In this document: one piece after another, positions 9,891 to 23,300 of the stretch
How the letters are laid out: every line of letters begins with the position of its first letter
How positions within the stretch are numbered: the first letter of the stretch is position 1
Assembly (NCBI GenBank): GCA_030427585.1
Contig: JAUIBW010000018.1
Location: 1 to 64,000, forward strand
Length of the DNA: 64,000 nt
From: Bacteroidia bacterium
GTDB lineage: Bacteria > Bacteroidota > Bacteroidia > Flavobacteriales > Flavobacteriaceae
Reading direction: 5' to 3'
Position numbers and translations under genes: made by a program
Notes under the pieces: model-generated
Seen by the model: only the letters and a program-made list of their open reading frames with translations
Told to the model about the DNA's origin: nothing
Databases searched by the model: none

Positions 9891-11126
9891 ATGCAAAGTA
9901 TAAAAGAGACCATCATACCCTTGTTAAAAGAAGAGTCATCGACCATAATAAAAGGTGAAAATGGAATAACCACCATAACTTTTTATAAAGGTGACCAAAC
10001 GCACGTATCTAATGCTCTACGTGTCCGATTAAAAGAAATTATCAATGGTAACCCTTGGTTGGCAGGACGATTGGTGAAAAACAAGAAACATAAAAATTTA
10101 CAACTTGTATATCCTTCTGGGCCTATACCAGATGATGTAATAGAACGTATTTTCTTTGACAACCCTTCTGATATTAACATCGGATCTGAAATAAAATATG
10201 AAGAACTATTTGAACTAAGCAAACCGGCAATAGTAAACAAAGGAGTAAAATTGATTAACAAATCTGATCCTGTAACCAAATTAACCATTGTTGCTGATCA
10301 ACATTCTCAGGGAAAAGGATTTGCCCTTATTTTTTCAATTTCTCACGTGGTAGCAGATGGGTATACGTATTATAAAATCTTTAATCAATTGTTTACCGAC
10401 ACACCAGTACAACAATTGGAAGCAAAACGAAATCAAGAAGCTGCTGATAGAGTAACTGAGGTTGTTGGTAAGAAATCATTTAAGTTTTTTCATTCTGCGC
10501 CGTTTATTTTAAATTTAGTAAAAGGAGCCATATTTGGTAAAAAGACAAAATGTTATGGGTTTTATGTAGCACCCGAAAAAATCAACATAGCCAAAAATCA
10601 AGTTAAGGAAAATTCATCATCAGTAGATTATATTTCAACCAACGACATCCTTACTTCAAGCTTTGCAAAAGTGATCAATTCACGAATTTGTATTATGGCA
10701 GTTAATTTGAGAAGTTGGATTAAAAATATTGGTAATGATGATGCAGGAAACTATGCAGGAGGACTTCTGTTTGATGATCATACAAGCTACCATCCAGTTA
10801 ATATTCGCCAGTCTTTTCAAGCAGAATTACCTGTTCCCGCAAATGCAAAACCTCTTCCCAAGTTTTGGGAAGCATTACGGTGTAAACTTGGTTTGATCAG
10901 TAGCTGGGCCGATTTTCAGGAAAACCATGATTTAGAAAAATGTGAACAAGTATTTCATATTCCTTTATATGAAGCTAAGAAGGCTTTTCCGTTAGACTCT
11001 GCAGTCGTGTTTAAAGCCAAACCCGAGCAATTGGGAATTATATACTTTTCGAAAACAGTAGAACGAAATAAATTTTTGTCGAATTGTGAAATTGATGATA
11101 CCATCTCATCAAAAATTTTCGATTAA
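9891..11126 (+). CDS. Free-standing HxxxDG acyltransferase (condensation/BAHD-like)
   Basis: A 411-residue protein with the catalytic HVVADG motif (His152, Asp156, Gly157) and, near the N terminus, NPWLAGRL, a signature seen in BAHD-like and condensation-like CoA-dependent acyltransferases. Members join an acyl thioester to an alcohol or amine. It begins 23 bases after PKS-1 and lies between the two PKS genes, exactly where a module is split (KS on one protein, DH on the next). It may acylate the polyketide, or release it by ester or amide formation since no thioesterase is in the window; both are inferences. The DFGWG motif of plant BAHD enzymes is not evident. Soluble, with no signal peptide. 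Confidence 0.75.
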   Translation: MQSIKETIIPLLKEESSTIIKGENGITTITFYKGDQTHVSNALRVRLKEIINGNPWLAGRLVKNKKHKNLQLVYPSGPIPDDVIERIFFDNPSDINIGSEIKYEELFELSKPAIVNKGVKLINKSDPVTKLTIVADQHSQGKGFALIFSISHVVADGYTYYKIFNQLFTDTPVQQLEAKRNQEAADRVTEVVGKKSFKFFHSAPFILNLVKGAIFGKKTKCYGFYVAPEKINIAKNQVKENSSSVDYISTNDILTSSFAKVINSRICIMAVNLRSWIKNIGNDDAGNYAGGLLFDDHTSYHPVNIRQSFQAELPVPANAKPLPKFWEALRCKLGLISSWADFQENHDLEKCEQVFHIPLYEAKKAFPLDSAVVFKAKPEQLGIIYFSKTVERNKFLSNCEIDDTISSKIFD

Positions 11127-11179
11127 AAAACGCTTACGAGCCTTTTTTCAATTAAGCATCTTAAAACCTTTTAACCCAT

Positions 11180-11334
11180 TTTATCAATTAGAACTTTGTG
11201 ATGAAGCTTTGAATTGACATAAATACTACCGTTTTACTATATTTTGATTTAATCATAGCTATGCTATGCAAAAATTAAGAAGCCATTAGTATTTATGTCA
11301 ATTCAAAGATGTAATAAATTTTCTAATTCATAAA
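11180..11334. repeat. MITE-like palindromic element A (155 bp)
   Basis: A long inverted repeat fills most of the gap before PKS-2. A perfect 21-base arm at 11207-11227 pairs with 11288-11308. Outside it, the arms continue imperfectly (tttatcaattagaa at 11180 against ttctaattcataaa at 11321). The centre holds CATAGCTATGCTATG (11254-11268), a core shared with the elements at 35435 and 53289. It has no ORF. It could also form a large RNA hairpin in the leader of PKS-2. Confidence 0.7.
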
Positions 11335-11362
11335 GAGGATTTAATCAATAGCCAGTACTATA

Positions 11363-14300
11363 ATGATTGATTTCATAGAATATGTAGTTTTAGAATTAAA
11401 GAGCAAGAGACTTTCAAAAGCCAATGCTCTGGATCTTATTAAACAATTTAGTCACCGTACAGTAACTCATGCTAACAGAGATATTATACATCCTTTGTTA
11501 CATAAGAATACATCCGATTTAAGCCAGCAGAGTTTTAGTACGACATTTAATGGAAAAGAGCTATTTCTGAAAGATCACGTGGTTAAAGATCAAAAGGTTT
11601 TACCCGGAGTTGCCTATTTAGAGATGGCTAGAATGGCTTTGAGAAAAGCTTTACCTTTTCAAGAAGAATCAATTGTCGAATTGCGCAATGTTATATGGGC
11701 TCAACCAATTATAGTTGAAAACTCTAAAGAAGTCACTATTGCTTTATTTGCTGATGAAGCTGAAATAAGTAATAGACAGATAAATTATGAAGTTTATAGT
11801 ACAGAACCAGACACAGAAGAAGGTGTCAAAGAAACAATTCATTGTCAGGGGCAAGCTGTCTATATCAATACTTCAAAACCCATACGATTAGATATTGATA
11901 AGCTCAAGTTGAGAATGCAACAAGGAGAGCTAAAATCCACACCTATTTATGCTGCATATTCAAAATTAGGATTGAAGTATGGGCCAACTTATCAAGGTAT
12001 AAAAACGATATTTCGGGATAATGAACAATTACTGGCACAATTAGAATTAAGTGAGATTGCAAAATCAAACTTCGAGGAGTATGTTTTGCATCCAGGTTTG
12101 ATGGATAGTGCGTTGCAGTCTGCTATTGGCTTATTCGGAGATCTCGATCAAATTCCTGATCAACCATCATTACCATTTGCTCTAGAATCTCTAAAGATTT
12201 TTTCTGATTGTACCAAAGAAATGTTTGCATGGGTTCGATATTCAAAAGGAAATAAACCTACTAATAAAGTTACCAAACTCGATATAGACCTATGTAATGA
12301 GAAAGGAGAGGTTGCTATACAAATGAGAGGGTTTTCTTCACGTAGGCTTCATGAAGATTCGGTGACCAAAGAAGCCACTGTAACAGAAAAAGGAGTTTTA
12401 TATGGAGCTCCTGTTTGGGAAGTGACAAATGATATGAAGCCTTTCAGCCAAAATGGAACAGATATAGTGAAGCACCGATATGTTTTTCTATGCGAAGTTC
12501 CCCAGGTGGATACAAAACAACTAGAATCTCTTCTTACTTCTAGTAAAGTGATACCGCTGCAAAATACTCAGCAAAAAAATATAGCAGAACGATTTAGCGA
12601 ATATGCACGAATTTGTTTTGAGAAGCTAAGGGAAATATTGAATGATAAACTTCAGGAAAAAGTGCTCATTCAGATTGTAACCACTAGTAAAAGTGAACAA
12701 TCTATATTTACAGGTCTTTCTGCCTTAATTAAGACTGCTACCCTTGAAAACCCTAAGCTAACGGGTCAGGTTATTATTACTCATCCAGAAATAACCGTAG
12801 AAAAACTGATAATACAACTAGAGGAAAATCAAAACAAGACGCAGGATACAATTATAAAATATAAGCAAGAAACCCGACAGATTCTGCGTTGGAAAGAAAT
12901 ACCGCTAGTACATAATAAACCCAAAATTGTTTTTAAAGATAATGGCGTATACCTTATTACAGGAGGGCTGGGAAATCTGGGAAAAATACTTGTTAGAGAA
13001 ATTTTAAAACAAACTCAGAATGCCAAAATCATCGTAACAGGTAGGTCAGAACTTACCGAAGAGAAACGAATCTTGATAGATGAAATAGATGGTAAAGCTG
13101 GTCGGCTATTTTATAAACAATTAGATATCGCAGATCTCGATAAGGTAAAACAAATCATTACTTCAATAAAAAAAGAGCATAAAGGGATTCATGGTATCAT
13201 TCATAGTGCAGGAATGATTTCAGATAACTTTATTCTGAAAAAGACATCAGAAGAGTTTAGCAAAGTTCTCGCACCTAAAGTTTTAGGAACCTATAATTTA
13301 GACGAAGCCAGTAAAAATATTGATCTTGATTTCTTAGCTTTATTTTCATCAATATCCTCTATAACCGGCAATGGTGGTCAGGCAGATTATGCCACAGCCA
13401 ATGATTTCATGAATCAGTTTGCGATGTATCGTAACCAATTGGTTGAAGCCAAACAACGATCAGGGAAAACCATGACTATCAATTGGCCCTTGTGGGAAGA
13501 AGGAGGAATGAAAATTGATCAGTCGAAACAAGAAATGTTAGAACAGAGTGCAGGGATGCTACCTATGAGTAGTGAGACCGGAGTACATGCATTTTATAGA
13601 AGTTTAGAGTTAACACAAGATCAATTACTAGTTGTAGAAGGCAATGTAGAAAAATTACATCAGACATTATTTAATGATAATGCTTCTGAAACCTCTTTGT
13701 TTGGTGAGGCTACTTCTGTGAAAGAAGAATCAGTTGTCGAAATGGATGAAGAAAATCTGGAGGAGAAAACCCAGAATTATATTAAAAAACAACTTTCCGA
13801 ATTGTTCAAGCTTCCGCCTCATAAGATTGACCCACTTGCTCCTTTAGAAAAATATGGTATTGACTCTATCTTGGCAATGAATCTAACCAATGAGTTAGAA
13901 AAAACTTTTGGTTCCCTACCAAAAACTCTCTTTTTCGAATATCAAACAATTCATGAGCTTACAGACTACTTTATAAATTCACATTCAGCAAAACTGGCAG
14001 TGCTCTTTACTTCTGGATCTAAAAAAAATAGCCTAGAAAAAAATAAGGATATGTCTATCGATTCACCTATCGAGGCACAATCAAAACAAGGAAAGTCAAG
14101 AGGTATTAAACGTTCAAGAAAGATAGAAGTTTCTGTTGATACAGACCCCATTGCAATTATAGGTTTAAGTGGCCGCTATCCAAAAGCTTCTAATATTGAA
14201 GCGTACTGGAATAACTTATGTGATGGTAAAGACTGTATTACTGAGATACCAAAGAGTAGATGGAACTGGCAAGAGTATTACAGCCCGGATCGTAGTAAAA

Positions 14301-17300
14301 GTGGATATCATTATAGCAAATGGGGAGGGTTTATTGATGGTGTTGACGAATTTGACCCTTTATTTTTTAATATTTCCCCACTCGAAGCAGAGATACTAGA
14401 TCCTCAGGAACGATTATTTTTGCAACATACATGGATGGCCATAGAAGATGCGGGTTATACCAAAGCCAGTTTGCAAATACCACACGAGTTTGGACAGCCA
14501 GGACAAGTTGGTGTGTATGCCGGAGTTATGTATAGCGAATATCAACTTTATGGGATCGAAGCCAGCAAAAGAGGACATCGAATAGGAGTTCCCGGAAGCT
14601 ATGCCAGTATTGCCAATAGAGTATCATATGTGTTAAATCTTCATGGACCTAGTATGACTGTCGACTCTATGTGTTCCTCATCATTAACAGCAATTCATTT
14701 AGCATGCCAGGATCTAAAACAGGGACGAACCAGCTTAGGAATTGCAGGTGGAGTCAACGTTAGTATACATCCTAATAAATATACGGTGATTAGTGCAGGA
14801 CAATATATTTCAAGTGAAGGACATTGCCAAAGTTTTGGAGAGGGGGGTGAAGGCTACATCCCAGGTGAAGGCGTAGGTATAGTAGTATTGAAAAGACTAT
14901 CTGAAGCCGAAAAAGATGGAGATCATATCTACGGTATTATCAATGGTAGTACCCTTAATCATGGAGGTAAGACCAATGGATATAGTGTACCTAACCCAAA
15001 GGCACAATCTAATCTTATAAGTAATGTATTAAAAGAAACAAACACAGACCCTAGACATATAAGCTATATTGAAGCACACGGAACAGGGACTAAACTAGGA
15101 GACCCTATTGAAATATCAGCCTTAAATAAAGCATTTAAACAAAGCACATCAGATATAGGGTTTTGTTTACTTGGCTCTGCCAAATCCAATATAGGTCATT
15201 GTGAGTCAGCAGCTGGTATTGCAGGATTAACCAAAGTATTACTACAATTAAAACACCAACAAATAGTTCCATCGCTGCATTCAAAAAATTTAAACCCTAA
15301 TATAGATTTTGAAAAAACACCCTTTATTGTCAACCAAACATTAAGAACGTGGGAACAACCCATAATTAATGGGATCCCGCAACCTCGGATAGCTGGTGTT
15401 TCATCTTTTGGTGCCGGAGGAGCAAATGCGCATATTATTGTTCAGGAATATATAGTACCAACAAAAGTAAGTCAGCCTAAGGCTTCTACTGATTTAGATT
15501 CAAAAGCAATCATTCCTTTATCAGCCAGAACACCAGATCAACTTAAACAAAAAGCTATTGATCTTTACGATTTTCTTCAGAAATCTAAAATAGAAAAACA
15601 AAATCAGGCTATTACACCGATTGACCTTACCGAAATGGCGTATACGTTACAGGTAGGAAGAGAAACTATGGATATGCGACTTGGTTTTATGGTAAACTCG
15701 GTTGAAGAGTTGATCCAAAGACTTAAAGCATATATTGATGGTGAAAATAATATTGAAGACACATACCAGGGGCATACAGATACAGATAAAGACACTTTAT
15801 TAGTATTTAATGCAGACGTAGATTTTGAGCAAACTATAGATAAATGGATAGCTCGAAGAAAGTGGTCTAAACTTCTGGATTTATGGGTTAAAGGCTTAAA
15901 TCTTGATTGGAATAAATTCTATGAAAACAATACACCTAAACGTATAAGCTTACCTGTGTATCCTTTTGCTAAAGATAAGTATTGGATTGATGTAAAAATG
16001 AATGATCAAAGTACAGTTGATAGAAAAATCACATCGGTACTACATCCTTTACTACATAGTAATACCTCAGACCTTGGCAAACAGAGTTATAGTTCTATCT
16101 TTAGTGGCGAAGAGTTTTTTCTTGCCGATCATCTGGTAAAAATTAAAGAAGGTAAGGTAAGCAAAGTATTACCCGCTGTAGCTTACCTCGAAATGGCACG
16201 AGTAGCAGTAGAGAAAGCCGTTCCTGTTAAGGTCAAATCTAGTATTCTGGAGCTTCATAATACCGCATGGGCACAGCCACTTGTTGTAGAGAAAGATAAG
16301 CAGGTAGGAATAGCTTTGTATATCAAAAAAGAAAACCAGATAGATTATGAAATTTATAGTACAGATAATGAGCAGGATATTATTCACTGCCAGGGAGTAG
16401 CTACATATAGCACGCATCTTTCACTTGAAAAATTGAGTATAGAAAAACTCAAAGAACAAATGAATAGAGGTAGTATAGAAGCAGCTAGTCTATATTCTAT
16501 ATTTAAATCTATGGGGCTGGTTTATGGCCTAGCATATCAGGGAATCACTAAGATTTATCAAGGAGAAAAACAAATCTTGGCACAGTTGAGTTTACCGTCG
16601 GTTGTTAAAACAAATCAGAATGACTACTTGTTGCATCCGAGTGTAATGGATAGTAGTTTACAAGCTGCTTTTGGTTTGATAGATGATTTGACCACGATTC
16701 CTTCACAACCTTCGGTACCTTTTGCTTTAGATACTATTCGAATACTATCTGCTGTTACCGAACACATGTTTGCTTGGATTCGATATTCGGAAGGGAGTTT
16801 GGCTACTGATACAGTTACCAAACTGGATATTGATATATGTGATCAAGAAGGAAATATATGTGTACAAATGAAAGGAGTTTCTTCTAGGCAATTAAGTGAA
16901 GATACTATTGATTTAAAAAATGAAGATATAGGAATTTTGATGGCTAAACCTTTATGGAAGACCTTCAAAATACCTCAGATACCAGAAACTACCGAAGCTG
17001 AATTTGCAGAGAAACATATTATTCTGTGTGAAATGTCTGATATAGAAACGAGCCAGCTTCAAACATTAATTCACTATAACCATTGTATACAACTTGAAGC
17101 TTCACAAAAAAATATAGCAGAGCGTTATACAGGTTATGCATTAACTTGTTTTGAACATATTAAAACAATAATAAAGAATAAGCCTAAAGCAAAGGTTCTT
17201 ATTCAAATCGTAATTACCAATGACAAGGAACAAGCACTTTTTTCAGGATTATCAGGATTACTAAAAACTGCTGCTCAGGAAAACCCTATGCTAACCGGTC

Positions 17301-20300
17301 AAATGATCCTTACAAAATCAACTATACAGACAAAGGAGCTGGTAGAACAACTACAGAAAGCAGCAACAATACCAGAAGAATCTATTATAAAATATGAAAA
17401 CAGCACTTCATATATTTTACAATGGGACGAAGTAAAAGCAAACCAAAAGGACACTAAACCTGTATTCAGAAATCAAGGCGTTTACTTGATTACAGGAGGC
17501 CTTGGTGCTTTGGGGGTCTTGTTTACCAAGGAAATTTTACAACAAGCCAAAGAGGTAAAGGTAATAGTAACCGGGCGCTCTGAACTGACAGAGGAAAAGC
17601 AGATAATTTTAAATAAACTACACTCAGATAATGGTCAGGTTCAATATCAACAGGTAGATCTTAATAGCTTAGAGCAATTGGAAAAGCTTATAGCTACTAT
17701 TGAAAAGGAAAATGGAAAACTTAATGGTATCATTCACAGTGCAGGGATGATATCAGATAACTTTATTCTAAAGAAAACCAGTGCCGAATTTACTACGGTG
17801 TTAGCACCCAAAGTTACCGGAACGTACAATCTGGATCTGGCTAGTAAAAATATTAATCTTGATTTCTTGGTATTGTTTTCATCATTATCAGGCGCGATGG
17901 GTAATTTGGGGCAAGTAGATTATGCGACAGCTAATGCTTTTATGGATCAATTTGCCAAATACCGTAACCAATTGGTAAATCAAAAATTAAGACAAGGGCA
18001 TACCCTTTCTATCAATTGGCCATTATGGGAAAACGGAAACTTAAATATCACTCAGCAAAATATTGAAATGTTGCAGCAAGCAACAGGGATATTTCCTATG
18101 CAAACTTCATCAGGCATCCAGGCATTATACAGTAGTATGGCCTTACAAGGTAGTCAGGTTTTGGTGATAGAAGGAAATGTTAATAAAATGCGCTCAATCT
18201 TGCTTTCTAAGCAAATTCGCAAGGTAGAACAGATATCAAAGTCTACAAGTAGTCAAACTGTTGAAGCTGCAAAAACTACTACGATAGATTCAAATACACT
18301 TTTAGATAAAACTATAAATTATCTTCGAAAACTGTTTGCAGAGGTTTTAAAAATTAAAACTAAGGAACTTGATCCAAAAGCCCCATTAGAGAATTATGGT
18401 ATTGATTCTATACTCGCTATGAGGTTAACTAATATGCTTGAAAAAACTTTTGGCTCTCTTTCTAAAACCTTGTTTTTTGAGTATCAGACCATAAAAAGCT
18501 TAGCAGAATTTTTCGCCAGAACATATCCCCAAATTATTCAGGAACGTACAGGGATTCGGCAAATTATATCTTCATCAATAGAATTGCCACAGGATACAAT
18601 CAAGAAACAATCACTGGTTTCATCAATGTATTCAGGTAATCGTTTCTTTAATACTACAACCAATGTTCAGAAAGAAGTTGCTATTGTAGGATTAGGGGGT
18701 AAATATCCACAGGCAGAGAATGTGGAAGAATTTTGGGAAAACCTCAAAAATGGTAGAGATTGTATTACAGAAATTCCAGAGGGACGTTGGGATACAGATC
18801 GTTTTTTTAACCCTAAGCGTAATCAAGTAGGAAAAAGTTATAGTAAGTGGGGTGGGTTTATTTCTGATGTTGATAAATTCGATCCGTTGTTTTTTAATAT
18901 ATCTCCAAAAGAGGCTGAATTAATTGATCCCCAGGAACGACTTTTTATCCAAACTGCATGGCAAACTATTGAGGATGCCGGGTATAGTAAAGAAAGTATC
19001 TCTACACTTGGAAGAGTAGGTGTATATGTCGGAGTAATGTATGGGCAATACCAGCTTTATGGCGCAGAAGCAATGTTGACAGGTAATGCTGTGGTTCCGG
19101 GTTCGTCTTATGCATCAATTGCAAATAGAGTTTCTTACTTCTTAGATCTACATGGACCCAGTATTGCTTTAGATACTATGTGTTCGTCATCGTTAACGGC
19201 CATTCATCAGGCTTGTGAAGAAATACGGAAAGGCGAAATAGAAGCAGCCATTGCCGGAGGAGTTAATGTTTCTATACATCCTCATAAATATCTTATGCTT
19301 AGCCAAGGTAATTTTGCCGCCAGCGATGGCAGATGTAGAAGCTTTGGAGAAGGTGGAGATGGATACGTCGCAGGTGAAGGCGTTGGAGCTGTTTTACTCA
19401 AATCTTTGGATCAAGCTATCAAAGATGGTGATCACATATACGGTATCGTGAAATCGAGTGTAATTAACCATGGAGGAAAAACTAATGGCTATTCTGTTCC
19501 AAACCCTAACGCACAAGGCGATTTGATTCGGGAATCGCTTAAAAAAGCTAAAATTAGTCCTTCGACATTAGGCTATATCGAAACTCACGGTACAGGTACA
19601 GCATTAGGAGATCCTATCGAAATTACCGGGTTAAATAAAGCTTTTGGAGAATCAACACCACAAAAACAAGTTTGCCCAATAGGCTCTGTAAAATCAAACA
19701 TCGGGCATCTGGAATCAGCAGCAGGAATAGCAGCAGTTACTAAAGTATTACTTCAGTTGAAACATAAAAAACTAGTACCTTCTTTACATGCAACTACGTT
19801 AAATCCAAATATTAATTTTAAAGAATCACCTTTTTATGTGCAGCAGGAATTAGCACCCTGGAAAGACAATGAAAAACATCCCAGGCGTGCCAGTATAAGT
19901 TCTTTTGGTGCAGGAGGCTCGAATGCACACCTTATTATAGAAGAATATAAAAGCAATACTAACAAGAAAATCGAATCTTACCACCATAGACCACAATCGT
20001 TTGTTCTCTCTTCTAGAGACAAAAATACATTGTTGAGGTACGGTAAGAAGATGACAGACTTTCTTAGAAGAAACAAAAATATTGAATTAGAGGATTTGGT
20101 ATACACTTCACAGGTAGGAAGAACACCAATGAATGAACGTCTTGTGATCGTAACTACCCATATTAATGAGCTTATCGAAAAACTGGACCAATGGTTATCC
20201 ATATACGAGACAGAAGGTGAGACGCTATTAAAACGGAATGTAGATGAGTTGGAAGGTGTATTTTATGGAAACATTAAGAATGTTTCTTCTGACACCATTA

Positions 20301-23300
20301 CCTTATTAGAAGGAGAGGAAGGCAAAGCTTATCTGAAAGTAATTATAGAGGCCCGTAATCAGGAAAAATTAGCTAAGCTATGGATATCAGGAGCAGATAT
20401 TGATTGGTCTTTGCTCTATCAGAATGTTCGACCAAAGCGTATTTCCCTTCCAACATACCCTTTTGCTAAAGAACGATATTGGATTACTAAACCTGTATTG
20501 CCTATAGCTGCCAATTCATTAGAAATACAAGAAAACAATGCGGAGAACACATCTAAAGAAGAAAAAAAGAAATTACATTACTGCACCAAATGGATTGAAC
20601 AAAATCTTGAAGTATCTGAAGAAAAATCTTCTGAAAAAGGTTTCATACTCATCCTGGATACCTCAGATGAACTATTCCTTGCTCTAAAAAAACAACCACA
20701 TCAATATCAGCAAGGAAACTCATATATTTTGTTAAAACCGGGATCTGCTTTTAAGGAAATAGAACCATCTGTTTTTACTATTGATTTTCAGAAGGAAGAA
20801 GACTTTAAACAACTTGTAGAGCACCTTAGTATAAAAGAACAACTTCCTTATCAAATTATCCACAACAGATTAGAAGCACATGGTTTAGATAAAAAAGAAA
20901 ACATAACTCATCAACTCAATTATAGTATTTATGCTCTGTTTAACCTATGCAAGACATTAATAGAACAAAAACATCAGGTTCCGCTTCAGATCTTGTCGAT
21001 CTTTTTGGGCGATACAGATTTAACAGTTCCATGCAATGCTGCTCTAGGCAGTTTTTTCAAAACTTTAACCCTCGAGAATCCTCACTATAAAGGAAAAATT
21101 GTTGAAGTTAAGGATAGTAAGCAAATTTCTATAGTAGAGAAGATTCGTATGATCAGGAATGAATTCGGTGATGAAAACTGGAGGAAGAATGAAATTCGCT
21201 ATGATCTCCGAAAAAATGAACGAACCTATATTCGTTACGCTAAGAATCTGGTTCCACTTACTGATGTTGAGCGTAATATAAATCATTTGCCATTAAAACA
21301 GAATGGTGTTTATATTGTATCGGGAGGCTTAGGTGGATTAGGCCTTATCTTTAGCGAATATTTAGTTAAAAACTATCAAAGCAATCTTGTTCTTTTTGGA
21401 AGATCAGCGCTTAACGCTTCGCAAGAAGAAAAACTCAATAGGCTTAAAGCATACGGTTCTAAAATAGTATATCTACAAGGAGATGCATCAAAATTAGAAG
21501 ATGTAGAAACCATTGTAAAGACAGCAAAGACCAATTTTTCACAAATCAATGGAGTGATTCATAGTGCAGGAACTAATCAGGATTCGTTTATTCTCAAAAA
21601 ATCTAAAGAAGAGATAGATAGAGTATTAGCTCCCAAAATTTATGGGACAATTAATTTGGATTTTGCTACAAGAGACGAAAACTTGGATGTCTTTATCATG
21701 TTTTCTTCAATCGCAGGTGTATTGGGTAATATAGGACAGTCTGATTATGCTTATGGAAACCACTATCTCAATTCATTTGCAGAAAACAGGGAAACCTTGG
21801 TAAGAGAACAAAAACGCTACGGAAAAACATTAGCTATTAATTGGCCATACTGGGAAAAAGGAGGGATGCATATTTCTAATGAAGAAGTTACTTTGATCCA
21901 AAAAGAAACCGGTCTTTGCCCTATACCTGTAACAGAAGGAATACAGTTTCTTGAAGAGTTTCTGTTATCCGATATCTCTCAGGGTATTCCACTATATGGT
22001 TTTCCTTCCAAAATCAGGAAATATATTGATCAGACCACTAAAAAAACTGAGAAAAATAAGCGTACACAAGCTAATATAATAGAAACTGATACTCTTTTCG
22101 AAAATACAGTAGAATATCTTAAAACGTTGATCGGAAAAGAGATTAAACTTGATCCAAACCGAATTGATCCAGAAGAGCATTTTGAGTCTTTTGGTATCGA
22201 CTCTATAAGTATTAACCAGATCAATTTGAGTCTGGAAAGAGACTTGGGAGATTTGTCAAAAACGTTGTTTTATGAATATTCTACCATAGAAGAATTGGCC
22301 AAATATCTAATCCGTGAAGAGCAGGAGACGTTAATCCAATTTCTACATAAAGAAGATTTGATAAATGTATCAGGTAATCACGTTAAACCATTATATGAAA
22401 CAAAATTACAGAGAGAGTCTATAAGAGAAGACAAACAGGAAATGAAGAATGTAATTGATACACCAATTACATATAAAAATTCAGAACCGATAGCCATTAT
22501 CGGAGTTCATGGAAGGTATCCTCAATCTGAAGATTTGGATTCATATTGGGAAAGCCTGAAACAAGGGAAAGATTTAACAAATTTAGTACCTAAAAGCCGA
22601 TGGGATTTTGAAGAGTTTTATCACGAAGATCCAGAGAAAGCGTCTGAAGGAAAAATTTATGGTAAGTGGGGAGGTTTTATAAGTGATGTTGATAAATTCG
22701 ATCCTCATTTTTTCAATATTACTCCAGAAGAAGCCAGGATAATGGATCCACAAGAGCGACTTTTTTTACAATCTGTTTGGGCTACTATAGAAGACGCAGG
22801 ATATACAAAAGATAGCTTGAAAAAACGATATCCTAAAGCTAAAAGTGCCAATGTAGGAGTTTTTGTAGGCGTTACAACAAATACTTATAACTTATTAGCA
22901 TCTGAAGAATGGAGTAGAGGAAACACGAGTCCTAGTGCACACCCTTGGTCAATTGCCAATCGAATATCCTACTTATTCGATTTTAACGGACCTAGTATGC
23001 CCGTAGATACAGCTTGCTCATCATCTTCTGTAGCGATACATCTTGCATGCGAAAGCTTGAAGAAACAAGAGTGTCAGGTTGCTGTTGCTGGTGGTGTAAA
23101 CTTATATTTGCACCCTTCTAAATACCATTCATTATGCAAGAATCGAATGGTGTCTCTAGGAGGAAAATGCCATAGTTATGGTAAAGGCGATGATGGTTTT
23201 GTTCCGGGTGAAGGAGTAGGATCGGTTTTATTAAAACCACTTAGTAAAGCTGTCGAGGATGGGGATCACATATATGGTGTACTTGCAGGAAGTGCATTTG

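Noticed and set aside
9891..11126. Thioesterase or Claisen-type release enzyme between the PKS genes
   Set aside because: It has no GxSxG motif and the HVVADG motif points to a condensation/BAHD-like acyltransferase.
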